Shown here in pieces: positions 25,831 to 34,117 of a DNA stretch of 64,000 nucleotides; position 1 is the stretch's first letter, and the number at the start of each line of letters is the position of its first letter. Source of the DNA: Streptomyces sp. NBC_00448 (GTDB lineage Bacteria; Actinomycetota; Actinomycetes; Streptomycetales; Streptomycetaceae); NCBI RefSeq assembly GCF_036014115.1, contig NZ_CP107913.1, positions 5,582,001-5,646,000 of the forward strand, read 5' to 3'. The translations under genes were made by a program, and so were the position numbers. The notes beneath the pieces are model-generated. The model ran no database searches. It was not told where the DNA came from and was given only the letters and a program-made list of their open reading frames with translations.

Positions 25831-25963
25831 GCGACGGCTGGCTGACGCCCCGCGCGGACATACGCCGGCGCGGCTGCCGGCTGAGCTGCCGGCCGGCCCC
25901 GGCATGCGCGGGCTCCGCCCGGTCGACCGGGCGGAGCCTGGATACGCGTGCTGGTGGGAGGAA

Positions 25964-26137
25964 CTAGTGGGAGCAGCCGCTGCACTGGCAGGGGCCGCCG
26001 GACTGGCAGCCGCAGCCGCAGCCCGAGCCGCAGCCGCAGGCGGCGACCAGGGGGAGCGGGGTGCGCAGGGGGGACGCGTTCTCTGGCGCGGGGCGGTCGC
26101 GGTCGCGGACGGGCGGTGGGGTGGGGGACTGCGGCAT
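25964..26137 (-). CDS. mtpA: Cys-rich metallothionein-like peptide
   Basis: A 57-residue peptide with Pro/Arg-rich first half and a C-terminus dense in Cys: CGCGSGCGCGC then CQC-SGC-SH, eight Cys plus a terminal His. It starts at ATG 26137, with AGGAGGG about 8 nt upstream. In S. lividans/S. coelicolor a putative metallothionein gene mtpA lies beside phoU and is linked to PhoR-PhoP, which matches the position here downstream of phoU in the same direction. It would bind zinc or copper. A 14-bp palindrome abuts its ribosome-binding site. Confidence 0.72.
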   Translation of the reverse strand: MPQSPTPPPVRDRDRPAPENASPLRTPLPLVAACGCGSGCGCGCQSGGPCQCSGCSH

Positions 26138-26151
26138 CGGTGACACCCTCC

Positions 26152-26165
26152 TCAGGCTTGCCTGA
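26152..26165. promoter_or_regulatory. Palindrome abutting the mtpA ribosome-binding site
   Basis: TCAGGCTTGCCTGA has perfect TCAGGC/GCCTGA arms and lies against the AGGAGGG of mtpA (26146-26152). It could be a repressor operator or a hairpin that masks the ribosome-binding site. Confidence 0.35.
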
Positions 26166-26419
26166 CCACCAGTGAACCCCGGCGTGTTCCGGTGTTCAAG
26201 GGCGCACGAGGGCATCCCGGGCAGGCGCCGCCGCCCCGCGCGCCCCCCTCCGCCTGGCCGGGGCGCGCGCCCCGCCGCCGGCCCCGGGCCGCGACCGTCG
26301 ACCGGTGACGCGGACCCGGAACCGGAACCGGCGGCCCTGCCGTGCGCCGCCGCCGGCCCTGAGCCGCTGACCGGCCCGCCGTAGGACGCGCCTCACCGTA
26401 AGAACGCGCGCCCCCGCCG

Positions 26420-27100
26420 TTACGCGCCCTCGACCGACGTCGGGGTCGGGCTCAGCTCGTCCGCGTGCTCGCCCGTCACCAGGTAGACCACCCGCTTGGC
26501 GACCGAGACCGCGTGGTCGGCGAAGCGCTCGTAGTACCGGCCGACCAGTGTGACGTCGACCGCGGTCTCGATGCCGTGCTTCCAGCGGTCGTCGAGGAGG
26601 TGCTGGAAGAGGGTGCGGTGCAGCTCGTCCATGCGGTCGTCGTCCGCTTCGAGCTGGAGCGCGTCGTCGACGTCCTTGGTGATGATCACCTCGGCGGCCT
26701 TCGCCATCAGCCGCTGCGCGAGCTGCCCCATCTCCAGGATGGTGCTGTGCAGGTCGCGCGGCACGGCCGACTCCGGGAAGCGCAGCCGGGCGAGTTTGGC
26801 CACGTGCCGCGCCAGGTCGCCGGAGCGCTCCAGGTCGGCGCTCATCCGCAGGCTCGTCACGACGATCCGCAGATCGGTGGCGACCGGCTGCTGCCGGGCG
26901 AGCAGCGTGATCGCGCGGTTCTCCAGCTCGCGCTGGAGGTCGTCGACCTTCTCGTCCGCGGCGATCACGCTCTCCGCGACCTTGAGGTCCGCGTCCAGCA
27001 TCGCGGTGGTGGCACGGCCGATCGCGGACCCGACCAGCCGGGCCATCTCGACCAGCCCGTCACCGATCGAGTCAAGCTCCTCGTGGTATGCGTCCCGCAT
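26420..27100 (-). CDS. phoU: Phosphate-signalling complex protein PhoU
   Basis: This 226-residue all-helical protein has the two PhoU repeats: an N-terminal MRDAYHEELDSIGDGLVEMARLVGSA, then VESVIAADEKVDDLQRELE-type helices (acidic residues bind metal), and MDELHRTLFQHLLDDRWKHGIETAVDVTLVGRYYERFADHA in the second repeat. PhoU represses phosphate transport and modulates PhoR under high phosphate. ATG 27100 has GGAAGGAAAG 2-9 nt upstream. It is divergent from phoR with a 235-bp shared regulatory region. Confidence 0.95.
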   Translation of the reverse strand: MRDAYHEELDSIGDGLVEMARLVGSAIGRATTAMLDADLKVAESVIAADEKVDDLQRELENRAITLLARQQPVATDLRIVVTSLRMSADLERSGDLARHVAKLARLRFPESAVPRDLHSTILEMGQLAQRLMAKAAEVIITKDVDDALQLEADDDRMDELHRTLFQHLLDDRWKHGIETAVDVTLVGRYYERFADHAVSVAKRVVYLVTGEHADELSPTPTSVEGA

Positions 27101-27229
27101 CGCTTTCCTTCCGTACAGGCCGAGGGCACACATGCCGTGGCCGAAACGTGTGCTCAGAAACTGTGCTCAAAAGAGAGGCTTCTCCTCCACGCTCACACGC
27201 TGATGGGTGTACGCGTACCGATCGCGCCT

Positions 27230-27262
27230 CGCAGATGAATCAGGACCTTCCTCAAGGTGAAC
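27230..27262 (-). promoter_or_regulatory. Candidate PHO box between phoU and phoR
   Basis: On the minus strand three consecutive 11-mers read GTTCACCTTGA, GGAAGGTCCTG and ATTCATCTGCG. The first matches the PHO-box repeat unit (GTTCACC plus four variable bases) exactly, the third matches 5 of 7, and the middle is poor. The location between phoU and phoRP, where PhoP is known to bind in Streptomyces, supports it. Confidence 0.5.
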
Positions 27263-27323
27263 TCTTGGCAACGTACATCCGAGAGCTCGCTCCCGGGGTT
27301 GTAAAGCAATTGAGCAGGCCACC

Positions 27324-27338
27324 TAACCTGTAGGTGTG
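27324..27338 (+). promoter_or_regulatory. Leaderless promoter and start of phoR
   Basis: TAACCT (27324-27329) lies 6 bp before the GTG start codon at 27336, so transcription probably begins at the start codon. An inverted repeat CACCTA/TAGGTG flanks this site. Confidence 0.5.
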
Positions 27339-28718
27339 GACGTGAACGCGGCAGTAGCCGCCGCCAGCGCGATAGCCGGTCTCCTGACCGGCGCCAGCGC
27401 CGTACTCGCGTTCCGGTGGAGCGAGCGGGAACAGGCCCGGCCCACCCGCAAAGCGCAACGGACCGACAACATGACCGCTGTACTACCGCCGGGCGTGGAC
27501 ACCGTCCTGTCCGTGCTCCGTTCCTCCGCCGTCGTCCTCGACGAAGGCGACACCGTGGTCAAGGCCAGCTCGGCGGCGTACGCCCTCGGGCTGGTCCGCG
27601 GCGGCCGGCTGGCCGTCGACCAGATGCTCCAGATGGCCCGCGAGACCCGCAGGGACGGCGAGATACGCCAGGTCGAGCTGGACCTGCCACGCCGCGGTGC
27701 CGGGCGGGGCGAAGGGCTGGCGGTCTCCGCCCGGGTCGCCCCGCTGGGCTCCCGGCTGGTGCTGCTGCTGGTGGAGGACCTGACCGAGGCCCGCCGGATC
27801 GAGGCGGTGCGCCGCGACTTCGTGGCGAATGTCAGCCACGAGCTGAAGACCCCGGTCGGCGCCCTCTCGCTGCTCTCCGAAGCGGTGATGGACGCGTCCG
27901 ACGACCCCGAGGCGGTCAACCGCTTCGCCGGCCGCATGCAGATCGAGGCCACCCGGCTGACCAGCCTGGTGCAGGAGATCATCGACCTGTCCCGGGTCCA
28001 GGACGACGACGCCCTTGTCGACGCCGAGCCGGTCGCCGTGGACGACCTCGTCGCCGAGGCCGTCGACCGCTGCCGGCAGCCCGCCAACTCCAAGCAGATC
28101 ACCATGGCCACCGGCACCACCCCCGATCTCTTCATCTGGGGCAACCGGGGCCAGCTCGCCGCCGCCCTCGGCAATCTCGTCGAGAACGCCGTCAACTACA
28201 GTCCGGCCCGTACCCGGGTCGGCATCGCCGCCCGCCGGATCAGTGCGGCCGGCGTTGGGGGCACCACCCAGGCCGCAGGCTCTGGGGGACTGATCGAGAT
28301 CTCCGTGACGGACCAGGGCATCGGCATCTCCGAGCGGGACCGCGAACGGGTCTTCGAGCGCTTCTACCGGGTCGACCCGGCGCGCTCGCGGGCCACCGGC
28401 GGCACCGGTCTCGGACTGTCCATCGTCAAACACGTGGCCGCCTCGCACGGCGGGGAGGTCACGGTGTGGAGCGCCGAGGGACAGGGCTCCACCTTCACGC
28501 TGCGCCTGCCCGAGGCAGCCCGCGGCCGTCCCCCGGAACCAGGCTCCGGATCGGACCGATCCGACCGCTCCGACCTACCCCACCAGCCGGAACGGTCCCA
28601 CCCATCCGCCCGTTCCGACCCGGACGAGCAGTACGACGACGCCGTCGACGAGCCGACGGACGACAAGCTCTTCCAGACCCTCCCCGAACACATCCCCGCC
28701 CCGGAGGTCCTCCCGTGA
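27336..28718 (+). CDS. phoR: Phosphate-sensing histidine kinase PhoR (SenX3-like)
   Basis: This 460-residue membrane-anchored kinase has a short hydrophobic N-terminus (AVAAASAIAGLLTGASAVLAF), a PAS-like region (about 50-155), the H-box VSHELKTPVG with phospho-acceptor H168, and an ATPase domain with NLVENAVNYSP, VTDQGIGISERD, FERFYRVD and TGLGLSIVKH. A Ser/Asp/Pro-rich tail follows. It phosphorylates PhoP when phosphate is low. The GTG start is leaderless. Its stop overlaps the phoP start (GTGA), so they are coupled. Confidence 0.95.
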   Translation: MDVNAAVAAASAIAGLLTGASAVLAFRWSEREQARPTRKAQRTDNMTAVLPPGVDTVLSVLRSSAVVLDEGDTVVKASSAAYALGLVRGGRLAVDQMLQMARETRRDGEIRQVELDLPRRGAGRGEGLAVSARVAPLGSRLVLLLVEDLTEARRIEAVRRDFVANVSHELKTPVGALSLLSEAVMDASDDPEAVNRFAGRMQIEATRLTSLVQEIIDLSRVQDDDALVDAEPVAVDDLVAEAVDRCRQPANSKQITMATGTTPDLFIWGNRGQLAAALGNLVENAVNYSPARTRVGIAARRISAAGVGGTTQAAGSGGLIEISVTDQGIGISERDRERVFERFYRVDPARSRATGGTGLGLSIVKHVAASHGGEVTVWSAEGQGSTFTLRLPEAARGRPPEPGSGSDRSDRSDLPHQPERSHPSARSDPDEQYDDAVDEPTDDKLFQTLPEHIPAPEVLP

Positions 28719-29395
28719 CCCGCGTACTCGTCGTAGAGGACGAAGAATCCTTCAGCGACGCGCTGTCGTACATGCTCCGCAAGGAGGGCTTCGAGGTCGC
28801 GATCTCCGCGACCGGGCCCGACGCGCTGGACGAGTTCGAGCGCAACGGCGCCGACCTGGTACTGCTCGACCTGATGCTGCCGGGCCTGCCCGGCACCGAG
28901 GTCTGCCGCCAGCTTCGGCTCAAGTCCAATGTCCCGGTGATCATGGTGACCGCCAAGGACAGCGAGATCGACAAGGTGGTCGGCCTGGAAATAGGTGCCG
29001 ACGACTATGTGACCAAGCCCTTCTCCTCCCGGGAACTGGTCGCCCGTATCCGTGCGGTGCTGCGCCGCCGGGGCGAGCCGGAGGAGATCTCGCCGGCCGC
29101 TCTGGAGGCCGGTCCGGTCCGGATGGACGTGGACCGGCACGTGGTCACCGTCGGCGGCGGCAAGGTGGACCTCCCGCTGAAGGAGTTCGACCTGCTGGAG
29201 ATGCTGCTGCGCAACGCCGGGCGCGTGCTCACCCGGATGCAGCTCATCGACCGGGTCTGGGGCGCGGACTACGTCGGCGACACCAAGACCCTCGACGTCC
29301 ACGTCAAGCGACTGCGGGCGAAGATCGAGCCGGACCCGGGCGCGCCGCGCTACCTGGTGACGGTCCGCGGCCTCGGTTACAAGTTCGAGCCGTAG
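28715..29395 (+). CDS. phoP: Phosphate response regulator PhoP (RegX3-like)
   Basis: The 226-residue OmpR-family regulator has a receiver domain with LVVEDEESFSDALS, phospho-acceptor D52 in LLDLMLPG and VTAKDSE, then a winged-helix DNA-binding domain ending in RVWGADYVGDTKTLDVHVKRLRAKIE and VRGLGYKFEP. It binds PHO boxes to control phosphate-starvation genes and secondary metabolism. GTG 28715 overlaps the phoR stop. A perfect 17-bp palindrome terminator follows. Confidence 0.97.
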   Translation: MTRVLVVEDEESFSDALSYMLRKEGFEVAISATGPDALDEFERNGADLVLLDLMLPGLPGTEVCRQLRLKSNVPVIMVTAKDSEIDKVVGLEIGADDYVTKPFSSRELVARIRAVLRRRGEPEEISPAALEAGPVRMDVDRHVVTVGGGKVDLPLKEFDLLEMLLRNAGRVLTRMQLIDRVWGADYVGDTKTLDVHVKRLRAKIEPDPGAPRYLVTVRGLGYKFEP

Positions 29396-29418
29396 ACCGG
29401 CCCGGCGCGCCGCGAACG

Positions 29419-29453
29419 GTAAGGGGCTCGACACCTGGTGTCGAGCCCCTTAC
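29419..29453. terminator. Bidirectional terminator between phoP and the lipoprotein gene
   Basis: GTAAGGGGCTCGACACC (29419-29435) and GGTGTCGAGCCCCTTAC (29437-29453) form a perfect 17-bp palindrome. It sits between two convergent genes and can stop both. Confidence 0.85.
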
Positions 29454-29465
29454 GTCGTCTGCGTG

Positions 29466-30149
29466 CTACGCCTTGGGCGTCTCCGTGCCGGTCGGCGTGC
29501 TCGACGAGGTGCCGGACGTCTTGTCCGAGGACTTGCCGGACGACTTGCCGGACGTCTTGTCCGAGGACTTGCCGGAGGTCTTGTCGGACGACCCGGGCGA
29601 GCCGGTCGGCGTGGAACCCGTCGACGGCGTCGTCGGCGCCGTCGTGGGCAGCGAACCCGGCCCGTACGGCGCGAAGTAACTGCTCGCCGGCGTCACGTTG
29701 ACTTCCATCTTCACCGCGCCGGACGAGCTGAAGGAGAAGACCGCGTTCTGGACGTCGCCGTCACGCAGCGCCTCGTTCCGCCCGGGCAGGACCGCCGCGG
29801 GGTTGCCCTTGCCGCCGATCAGCACGCTGCCGTGCGCCGGCACGCTGATCGTCGACCCGCCGTGCGCGCCCTTGAGCGTGGCCATCGTGGTCCCGCCGAT
29901 CTGCACGGACTGCAGGCTCTGGGCGGAGGAGCCGTTGTTGAACAGGCGGGCGGTGAGGGTCGCCGGTCCGCTCGGGTCGGTGAGCACGAAGGCGTTCTGC
30001 ACCTTCACGTTCCCCGTCGACCCCGAGTCGCTGTCCGGGTGAACCTCCAGCGTCGCCGCGTCGTTGCCGGCCGAACAGGCGGCGGCGAGAGGCGCGAGCG
30101 AGAGCGCGAGTACGGCGGCGAGAGCGCCGCGACGGATGCTGCGGACCAC
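29466..30149 (-). CDS. Secreted lipoprotein, DUF461-like
   Basis: The 227-residue protein has a lipoprotein signal peptide ending in the lipobox LAAAC (Cys about residue 25), then a beta-rich domain like DUF461 copper-binding-type proteins (NAFVLTDPSGPATLTARLFNNG) and a tail of repeated SSDKTSGK units (residues about 190-220). It probably sits on the outer face of the membrane. GTG 30149 is the start; AAGGAG lies upstream. A palindrome GGAAGATCTTCC (30178-30189) and TACCCT -10 form its promoter region. It is convergent with phoP. Confidence 0.75.
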   Translation of the reverse strand: MVRSIRRGALAAVLALSLAPLAAACSAGNDAATLEVHPDSDSGSTGNVKVQNAFVLTDPSGPATLTARLFNNGSSAQSLQSVQIGGTTMATLKGAHGGSTISVPAHGSVLIGGKGNPAAVLPGRNEALRDGDVQNAVFSFSSSGAVKMEVNVTPASSYFAPYGPGSLPTTAPTTPSTGSTPTGSPGSSDKTSGKSSDKTSGKSSGKSSDKTSGTSSSTPTGTETPKA

Positions 30150-30177
30150 GGCGGCGGCATCTCCTTGGGCAGGGTAC

Positions 30178-30189
30178 GGAAGATCTTCC
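30178..30189 (-). promoter_or_regulatory. Palindrome in the lipoprotein gene promoter
   Basis: GGAAGATCTTCC is a perfect 12-bp palindrome immediately upstream of a TACCCT -10 (30171-30176, minus strand) for the lipoprotein gene, a likely operator. Confidence 0.35.
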
Positions 30190-30545
30190 AGCGGCCTTAC
30201 ATTACCGACGCCACGCCCTCAGCCGTGCACCGGCCCCGCCTTTAGGGCGCGTTGATTACCGGCGCGCCCCAAGATCGGTCACGGGGCCTTTTCCATGATC
30301 GGGCAAAATTCGATCTTCGGACGGCCGGTAACCGGCCACCGGCCCGAACGGCGTAGCGAGGGCGCACTCCGGTGGAAGCGACGAATCGGGACGTATCGCC
30401 CGTCGTTCGGGGCCGTTCGGGGCTGTAACGGGTACGTTTCGGGCCCGGCGTATACCGGCTCCGACCTGCGAATACCCCGTCGCGGGCGCCCCCTCCAGCA
30501 CGTTCCGGGGGCGGTTGTCAAGCCCCGAGATATGCCCTGACCTGC

Positions 30546-30571
30546 GGAAACGCCATTCAGAAGACGCCGTT
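30546..30571 (+). promoter_or_regulatory. Candidate ECF-type promoter of carD
   Basis: GGAAA (30546-30550), 18 bp, GTT (30569-30571) resembles a SigR promoter; AAC (30549-30551), 16 bp, CGTTCC (30568-30573) also fits a SigE-like pattern. The start of carD is 42 bp further on. I cannot tell which, or whether a housekeeping promoter is used. Confidence 0.3.
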
Positions 30572-30612
30572 CCCGTGTTACCCTGGATAGCCACGGAAGG
30601 GGTACCTGTCAC

Positions 30613-31095
30613 ATGACGTTCAAGGTTGGCGACACCGTGGTCTATCCCCATCACGGGGCCGCGCTGATCGAAGCGATCGAAATTCGCCAGATCAAAGGCG
30701 TGGACAAGACCTACTTGGTGCTCAAGGTCGCCCAGGGCGACTTGACGGTACGCGTGCCCGCGGACAATGCGGAGTTCGTCGGCGTACGCGACGTGGTCGG
30801 TCAGGACGGTTTGGACCGGGTCTTCGAGGTGCTGCGCGCGCCGTACACCGAGGAACCCACCAACTGGTCCCGCCGCTACAAGGCAAATCTGGAGAAGCTC
30901 GCGTCCGGCGACGTCATCAAGGTCGCGGAGGTCGTGCGCGACTTGTGGCGGCGTGAGCGCGAGCGCGGCCTGTCGGCGGGTGAGAAGCGCATGCTCGCCA
31001 AGGCGCGACAGATCCTGGTCAGCGAACTCGCACTGGCCGAGAACACCAACGAGGACAAGGCCGAGACGCTGCTCGACGAGGTCCTCGCGTCGTAA
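30613..31095 (+). CDS. carD: CarD-family transcription factor
   Basis: This 160-residue protein has the N-terminal RNA-polymerase-interaction domain (FKVGDTVVYPHHGAALIEAIE) and the C-terminal DNA-binding helices (NWSRRYKANLEKLASGDVIKV, with the conserved WSRRYKANLEKL and RERERGLSAGEKRMLAKAR). CarD binds the RNA-polymerase beta subunit and stabilises open complexes at rRNA and other promoters. It is essential in mycobacteria. GGAAGGGG and a GTACCT precede ATG 30613. ispD follows after a 16-bp inverted repeat. Confidence 0.97.
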   Translation: MTFKVGDTVVYPHHGAALIEAIEIRQIKGVDKTYLVLKVAQGDLTVRVPADNAEFVGVRDVVGQDGLDRVFEVLRAPYTEEPTNWSRRYKANLEKLASGDVIKVAEVVRDLWRRERERGLSAGEKRMLAKARQILVSELALAENTNEDKAETLLDEVLAS

Positions 31096-31209
31096 GACCG
31101 TCCCTTTTCGGACGTTCTCGTGTCGCGTCCTTGCCGGTGTGAGACCACACGCCGCCCCATGTGACGTACCGACTTACGCAGACGCACCCCCGGCCACCCT
31201 CGGGGGACC

Positions 31210-31252
31210 TGCCGCGGCACCCGGTTGAGCAGGATGACCGGGTGCCGCGGCA
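31210..31252 (+). terminator. Terminator after carD
   Basis: TGCCGCGGCACCCGGT (31210-31225) pairs perfectly with ACCGGGTGCCGCGGCA (31237-31252) with an 11-nt loop. A smaller CCCCCG/CGGGGG hairpin is at 31187-31206. Confidence 0.75.
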
Positions 31253-31379
31253 TGCTGATGCCACGGCATGCCCCTCGTGCCGGGCGAGCGAAGGTCCTCC
31301 GGAGGTCACGGAAGGGGTCCGGAGGAACACCGCGCCAGGCACTCTGAGTGCGATACCCATCTGACACAAGGACACAAAC

Positions 31380-32081
31380 CTGCGTACCGCCGCTGTCATT
31401 CCCGCCGCCGGACGTGGCGTCCGGCTCGGCCCCGGCGCGCCCAAGGCGCTGCGCACCCTTGGCGGGGTGCCGATCCTCGTCCACGCGGTCCGCGCGATGG
31501 CCGCGGCCCGGGCCGTCCAGGTCATCGTCGTGGTCGCTCCGCCCGACGGCGCGGCCGAGGTCAGGGCGCTGCTCGACGCCCACGAACTGCCCGAGGCGAC
31601 CGCCGTCACCGTCGTCCCCGGCGGCGAGTCCCGGCAGGACTCGGTACGGCTCGGCCTGGCCGCGCTGCCCGACGACGTCGACGTGGTGCTGGTCCACGAC
31701 GCGGCCCGCCCGCTGGTGCCGGTGGAGACCGTCGAAGGCGTGGTCGAGGCGGTGCGCGCCGGCGCGCCGGCCGTCGTCCCCGGCCTCCCGCTCGCCGACA
31801 CCGTCAAGAGCGTCGAGCCGGAGACCGGCGCGGTCACCGGCACCCCGCAGCGCGCCCTGCTGCGCGCCGTACAGACCCCGCAGGGCTTCGACCGGGCCGT
31901 ACTCGCCAAGGCGCACGCCACCGTCACCCAGGACGTCACGGACGACGCGAGCATGGTCGAGCAACTCGGCGTGCCGGTCCGGGTGGTGCCCGGACACGAA
32001 GAGGCGTTCAAGGTGACCCGTCCGCTGGACCTCGTGCTCGCCGAGGCCGTACTCGCCCGCAGGAGGGCCCATGGTCACTGA
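31380..32081 (+). CDS. ispD: 2-C-methyl-D-erythritol 4-phosphate cytidylyltransferase, apparent CTG start
   Basis: The 233-residue enzyme (MEP isoprenoid pathway) contains LRTAAVIPAAGRGVRLGPG, the CTP-binding loop, then PKALRTLGG, VVPGGESRQDSVRLGL, VLVHDAARPLVP and VQTPQGF. In this frame a TGA stands at 31362-31364 and no ATG, GTG or TTG occurs before GTG 31467, which lies after the essential CTP loop. The only plausible start is CTG 31380, preceded by AAGGA 7 nt upstream. The frame therefore probably uses a CTG start. The 3' end overlaps ispF by 11 bp. Confidence 0.9.
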   Translation: MRTAAVIPAAGRGVRLGPGAPKALRTLGGVPILVHAVRAMAAARAVQVIVVVAPPDGAAEVRALLDAHELPEATAVTVVPGGESRQDSVRLGLAALPDDVDVVLVHDAARPLVPVETVEGVVEAVRAGAPAVVPGLPLADTVKSVEPETGAVTGTPQRALLRAVQTPQGFDRAVLAKAHATVTQDVTDDASMVEQLGVPVRVVPGHEEAFKVTRPLDLVLAEAVLARRRAHGH

Positions 32082-32610
32082 GGAGCACAGCGCAGGACCG
32101 TACGACGGCGGGCTGCCGGGGCTGCCGCAGGTCGGCATCGGCACCGACATCCACGCCTTCGAGGAGGGCCGCGAACTGTGGTGCGCGGGCCTGAAATGGG
32201 AGGGCGAGGGGACCGGCCTCGCCGGGCACTCCGACGCCGACGTGGTCGCGCACGCCGCGTGCAACGCGCTGTTCTCCGCGGCCGGGCTCGGCGACCTCGG
32301 CGCGCACTTCGGCACCGGGCGGCCCGAGTGGGCGGGGGCGTCGGGGCTGACGCTCCTCGCCGAGGCCGCCCGGATCGTCCGCGACGCGGGGTTCGTGATC
32401 GGGAACGTGGCCGTCCAGGTGGTCGGGCAGCGGCCCAAGATCGGGAAGCGGCGCGACGAGGCGCAGCAGGTACTGGCCACCGCCGTGGGGGCGCCGGTCT
32501 TCGTCAGCGCCGCCACCACGGACGGGCTGGGCTTCACCGGCCGCGGTGAAGGGCTCGCCGCGATCGCCACGGCGCTGGTGGTACGGACCGCGCGCACGAC
32601 CGCGTCCTGA
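32071..32610 (+). CDS. ispF: 2-C-methyl-D-erythritol 2,4-cyclodiphosphate synthase
   Basis: The 179-residue enzyme follows IspD in the MEP pathway. Its motifs are VGIGTDIHAFEEG (metal-binding Asp and His), GHSDADVVAHAACNAL, GDLGAHFG and the C-terminal FTGRGEGLAAIATALV. It is somewhat longer than the usual 155-160 residues, with a leading extension of about 20. ATG 32071 follows AGGAGGGCCC and lies within ispD, so the two are coupled. Confidence 0.97.
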   Translation: MVTEEHSAGPYDGGLPGLPQVGIGTDIHAFEEGRELWCAGLKWEGEGTGLAGHSDADVVAHAACNALFSAAGLGDLGAHFGTGRPEWAGASGLTLLAEAARIVRDAGFVIGNVAVQVVGQRPKIGKRRDEAQQVLATAVGAPVFVSAATTDGLGFTGRGEGLAAIATALVVRTARTTAS

Positions 32611-32705
32611 CGGCTCCCGGACCGTCTGTGCGGGGCCGGCCGGCGTGGTGTGTCGAGGAGATGTCAGGATCGGGTAGAGGGGGCGGGCCGCTCACGTGGA
32701 GCCAC

Positions 32706-32721
32706 TACCCTTGTCTCCGTG
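32706..32721 (+). promoter_or_regulatory. Leaderless promoter and start of cysS
   Basis: TACCCT (32706-32711) ends 7 bp before the GTG start codon at 32719, indicating a leaderless transcript. Confidence 0.5.
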
Positions 32722-34110
32722 ACTATTCGCCTGTACGACACCAACGCGCGCCAGGTTCGTGATTTCGCCCCGCTCACGCCGGGCCGCGTCTCGATCTACC
32801 TGTGTGGCGCCACCGTGCAGGCGGCCCCGCACATCGGCCATATCCGGTCCGGTCTGAACTTCGACATCATGCGCCGGTGGTTCGGCTACCGCGGCTACGA
32901 AGTGACCTTCGTGCGCAACGTGACGGACATCGACGACAAGATCATCAGGAAGGCGGCCGAGCAGGACCGTCCCTGGTGGGCGATCGGGTACGAGAACGAG
33001 CGCGCCTTCACCAGCGGTTACGACGCGCTGGGCTGCCTCCCGCCGACGTACGAGCCGCGGGCCACCGGCCATGTGCCGGAGATGATCGAGATGATGCGCG
33101 GCCTGATCGAGCGCGGCCACGCCTACGAGGCCGACGGGAACGTCTACTTCGACGTGCGCTCGTTCCCCGACTACCTGGAGCTGTCCAACCAGGAGCTGGA
33201 CAACCTGCGGCAGCCGGAGGGCGACGGCGAGACCGGCAAGCGCGACCAGCGGGACTTCGCGATGTGGAAGGCCGCCAAGCCCGGCGAGCCGTCGTGGGAG
33301 ACCCCGTGGGGCCGCGGCCGGCCCGGCTGGCACCTGGAGTGCTCGGCGATGGTCCACAAGTACCTGGGCCGCGTCTTCGACATCCACGGCGGCGGCATCG
33401 ACCTGATCTTCCCGCACCACGAGAACGAGATCGCCCAGGCGAAGGCGTACGGCGACGAGTTCGCCCAGTACTGGGTGCACAACGCGTGGGTCACCATGAG
33501 CGGCGAGAAGATGAGCAAGTCGCTCGGCAACTCGGTGCTGGTCTCCGAGATGGTGCGGCGCTGGCGGCCGATCGTGCTGCGCTACTACCTGGGCACCCCG
33601 CACTACCGCTCGATGATCGAGTACAGCGAGGAGGCCCTGCGCGAGGCCGAGTCGGCGTTCGCCCGGATCGAGGGCTTCGCGCAGCGCGTGGTGGAGAAGG
33701 CGGGTGTGGTCGAGCCGGCCGCCGAGGTCCCGCCGGCCTTCGCCGAGGCGATGGACGACGACATGGGCGTCCCGCAGGCGCTGGCCGTGGTGCACACCAC
33801 GGTCCGGCAGGGCAACAGCGCGCTCACCGCCGACGACAAGGAGACGGCGGTCGCGCGTCTGGCCGAGGTCCGTGCGATGCTCGGAGTACTGGGTCTCGAC
33901 CCTCTCGACCCGCACTGGAGCGGCTCCGAGGGCGGCGACGACCTGCACGGCGTCGTCGACTCCCTGGTGCAGCTGGTCCTGGAGCAGCGGCAGTCCGCGC
34001 GGTCCCGCAAGGACTACGGCACCGCCGACGCCATCCGCGACCAGCTCGTCCAGGCGGGTCTGGAGATCGAGGACACCCCGACCGGCTCGCGCTGGACGCT
34101 CAGGGGCTGA
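32719..34110 (+). CDS. cysS: Cysteinyl-tRNA synthetase
   Basis: The 463-residue class I synthetase has YLCGATVQAAPHIGHIRSGL (HIGH motif), NVTDIDDKIIRKA, WHLECSAMVHKYLG with the zinc-binding Cys/His, FPHHENEIAQ and the KMSKS signature in GEKMSKSLGNS. It charges tRNA-Cys. GTG 32719 is chosen because the family N-terminus (TIRLYDT) begins there and a TACCCT lies 7 bp upstream; an in-frame ATG at 32650 would add an unconserved tail. It is not MshC (there is a separate gene family), given its full C-terminal domain. Confidence 0.95.
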   Translation: MTIRLYDTNARQVRDFAPLTPGRVSIYLCGATVQAAPHIGHIRSGLNFDIMRRWFGYRGYEVTFVRNVTDIDDKIIRKAAEQDRPWWAIGYENERAFTSGYDALGCLPPTYEPRATGHVPEMIEMMRGLIERGHAYEADGNVYFDVRSFPDYLELSNQELDNLRQPEGDGETGKRDQRDFAMWKAAKPGEPSWETPWGRGRPGWHLECSAMVHKYLGRVFDIHGGGIDLIFPHHENEIAQAKAYGDEFAQYWVHNAWVTMSGEKMSKSLGNSVLVSEMVRRWRPIVLRYYLGTPHYRSMIEYSEEALREAESAFARIEGFAQRVVEKAGVVEPAAEVPPAFAEAMDDDMGVPQALAVVHTTVRQGNSALTADDKETAVARLAEVRAMLGVLGLDPLDPHWSGSEGGDDLHGVVDSLVQLVLEQRQSARSRKDYGTADAIRDQLVQAGLEIEDTPTGSRWTLRG

Positions 34111-34117
34111 CCTCGGC

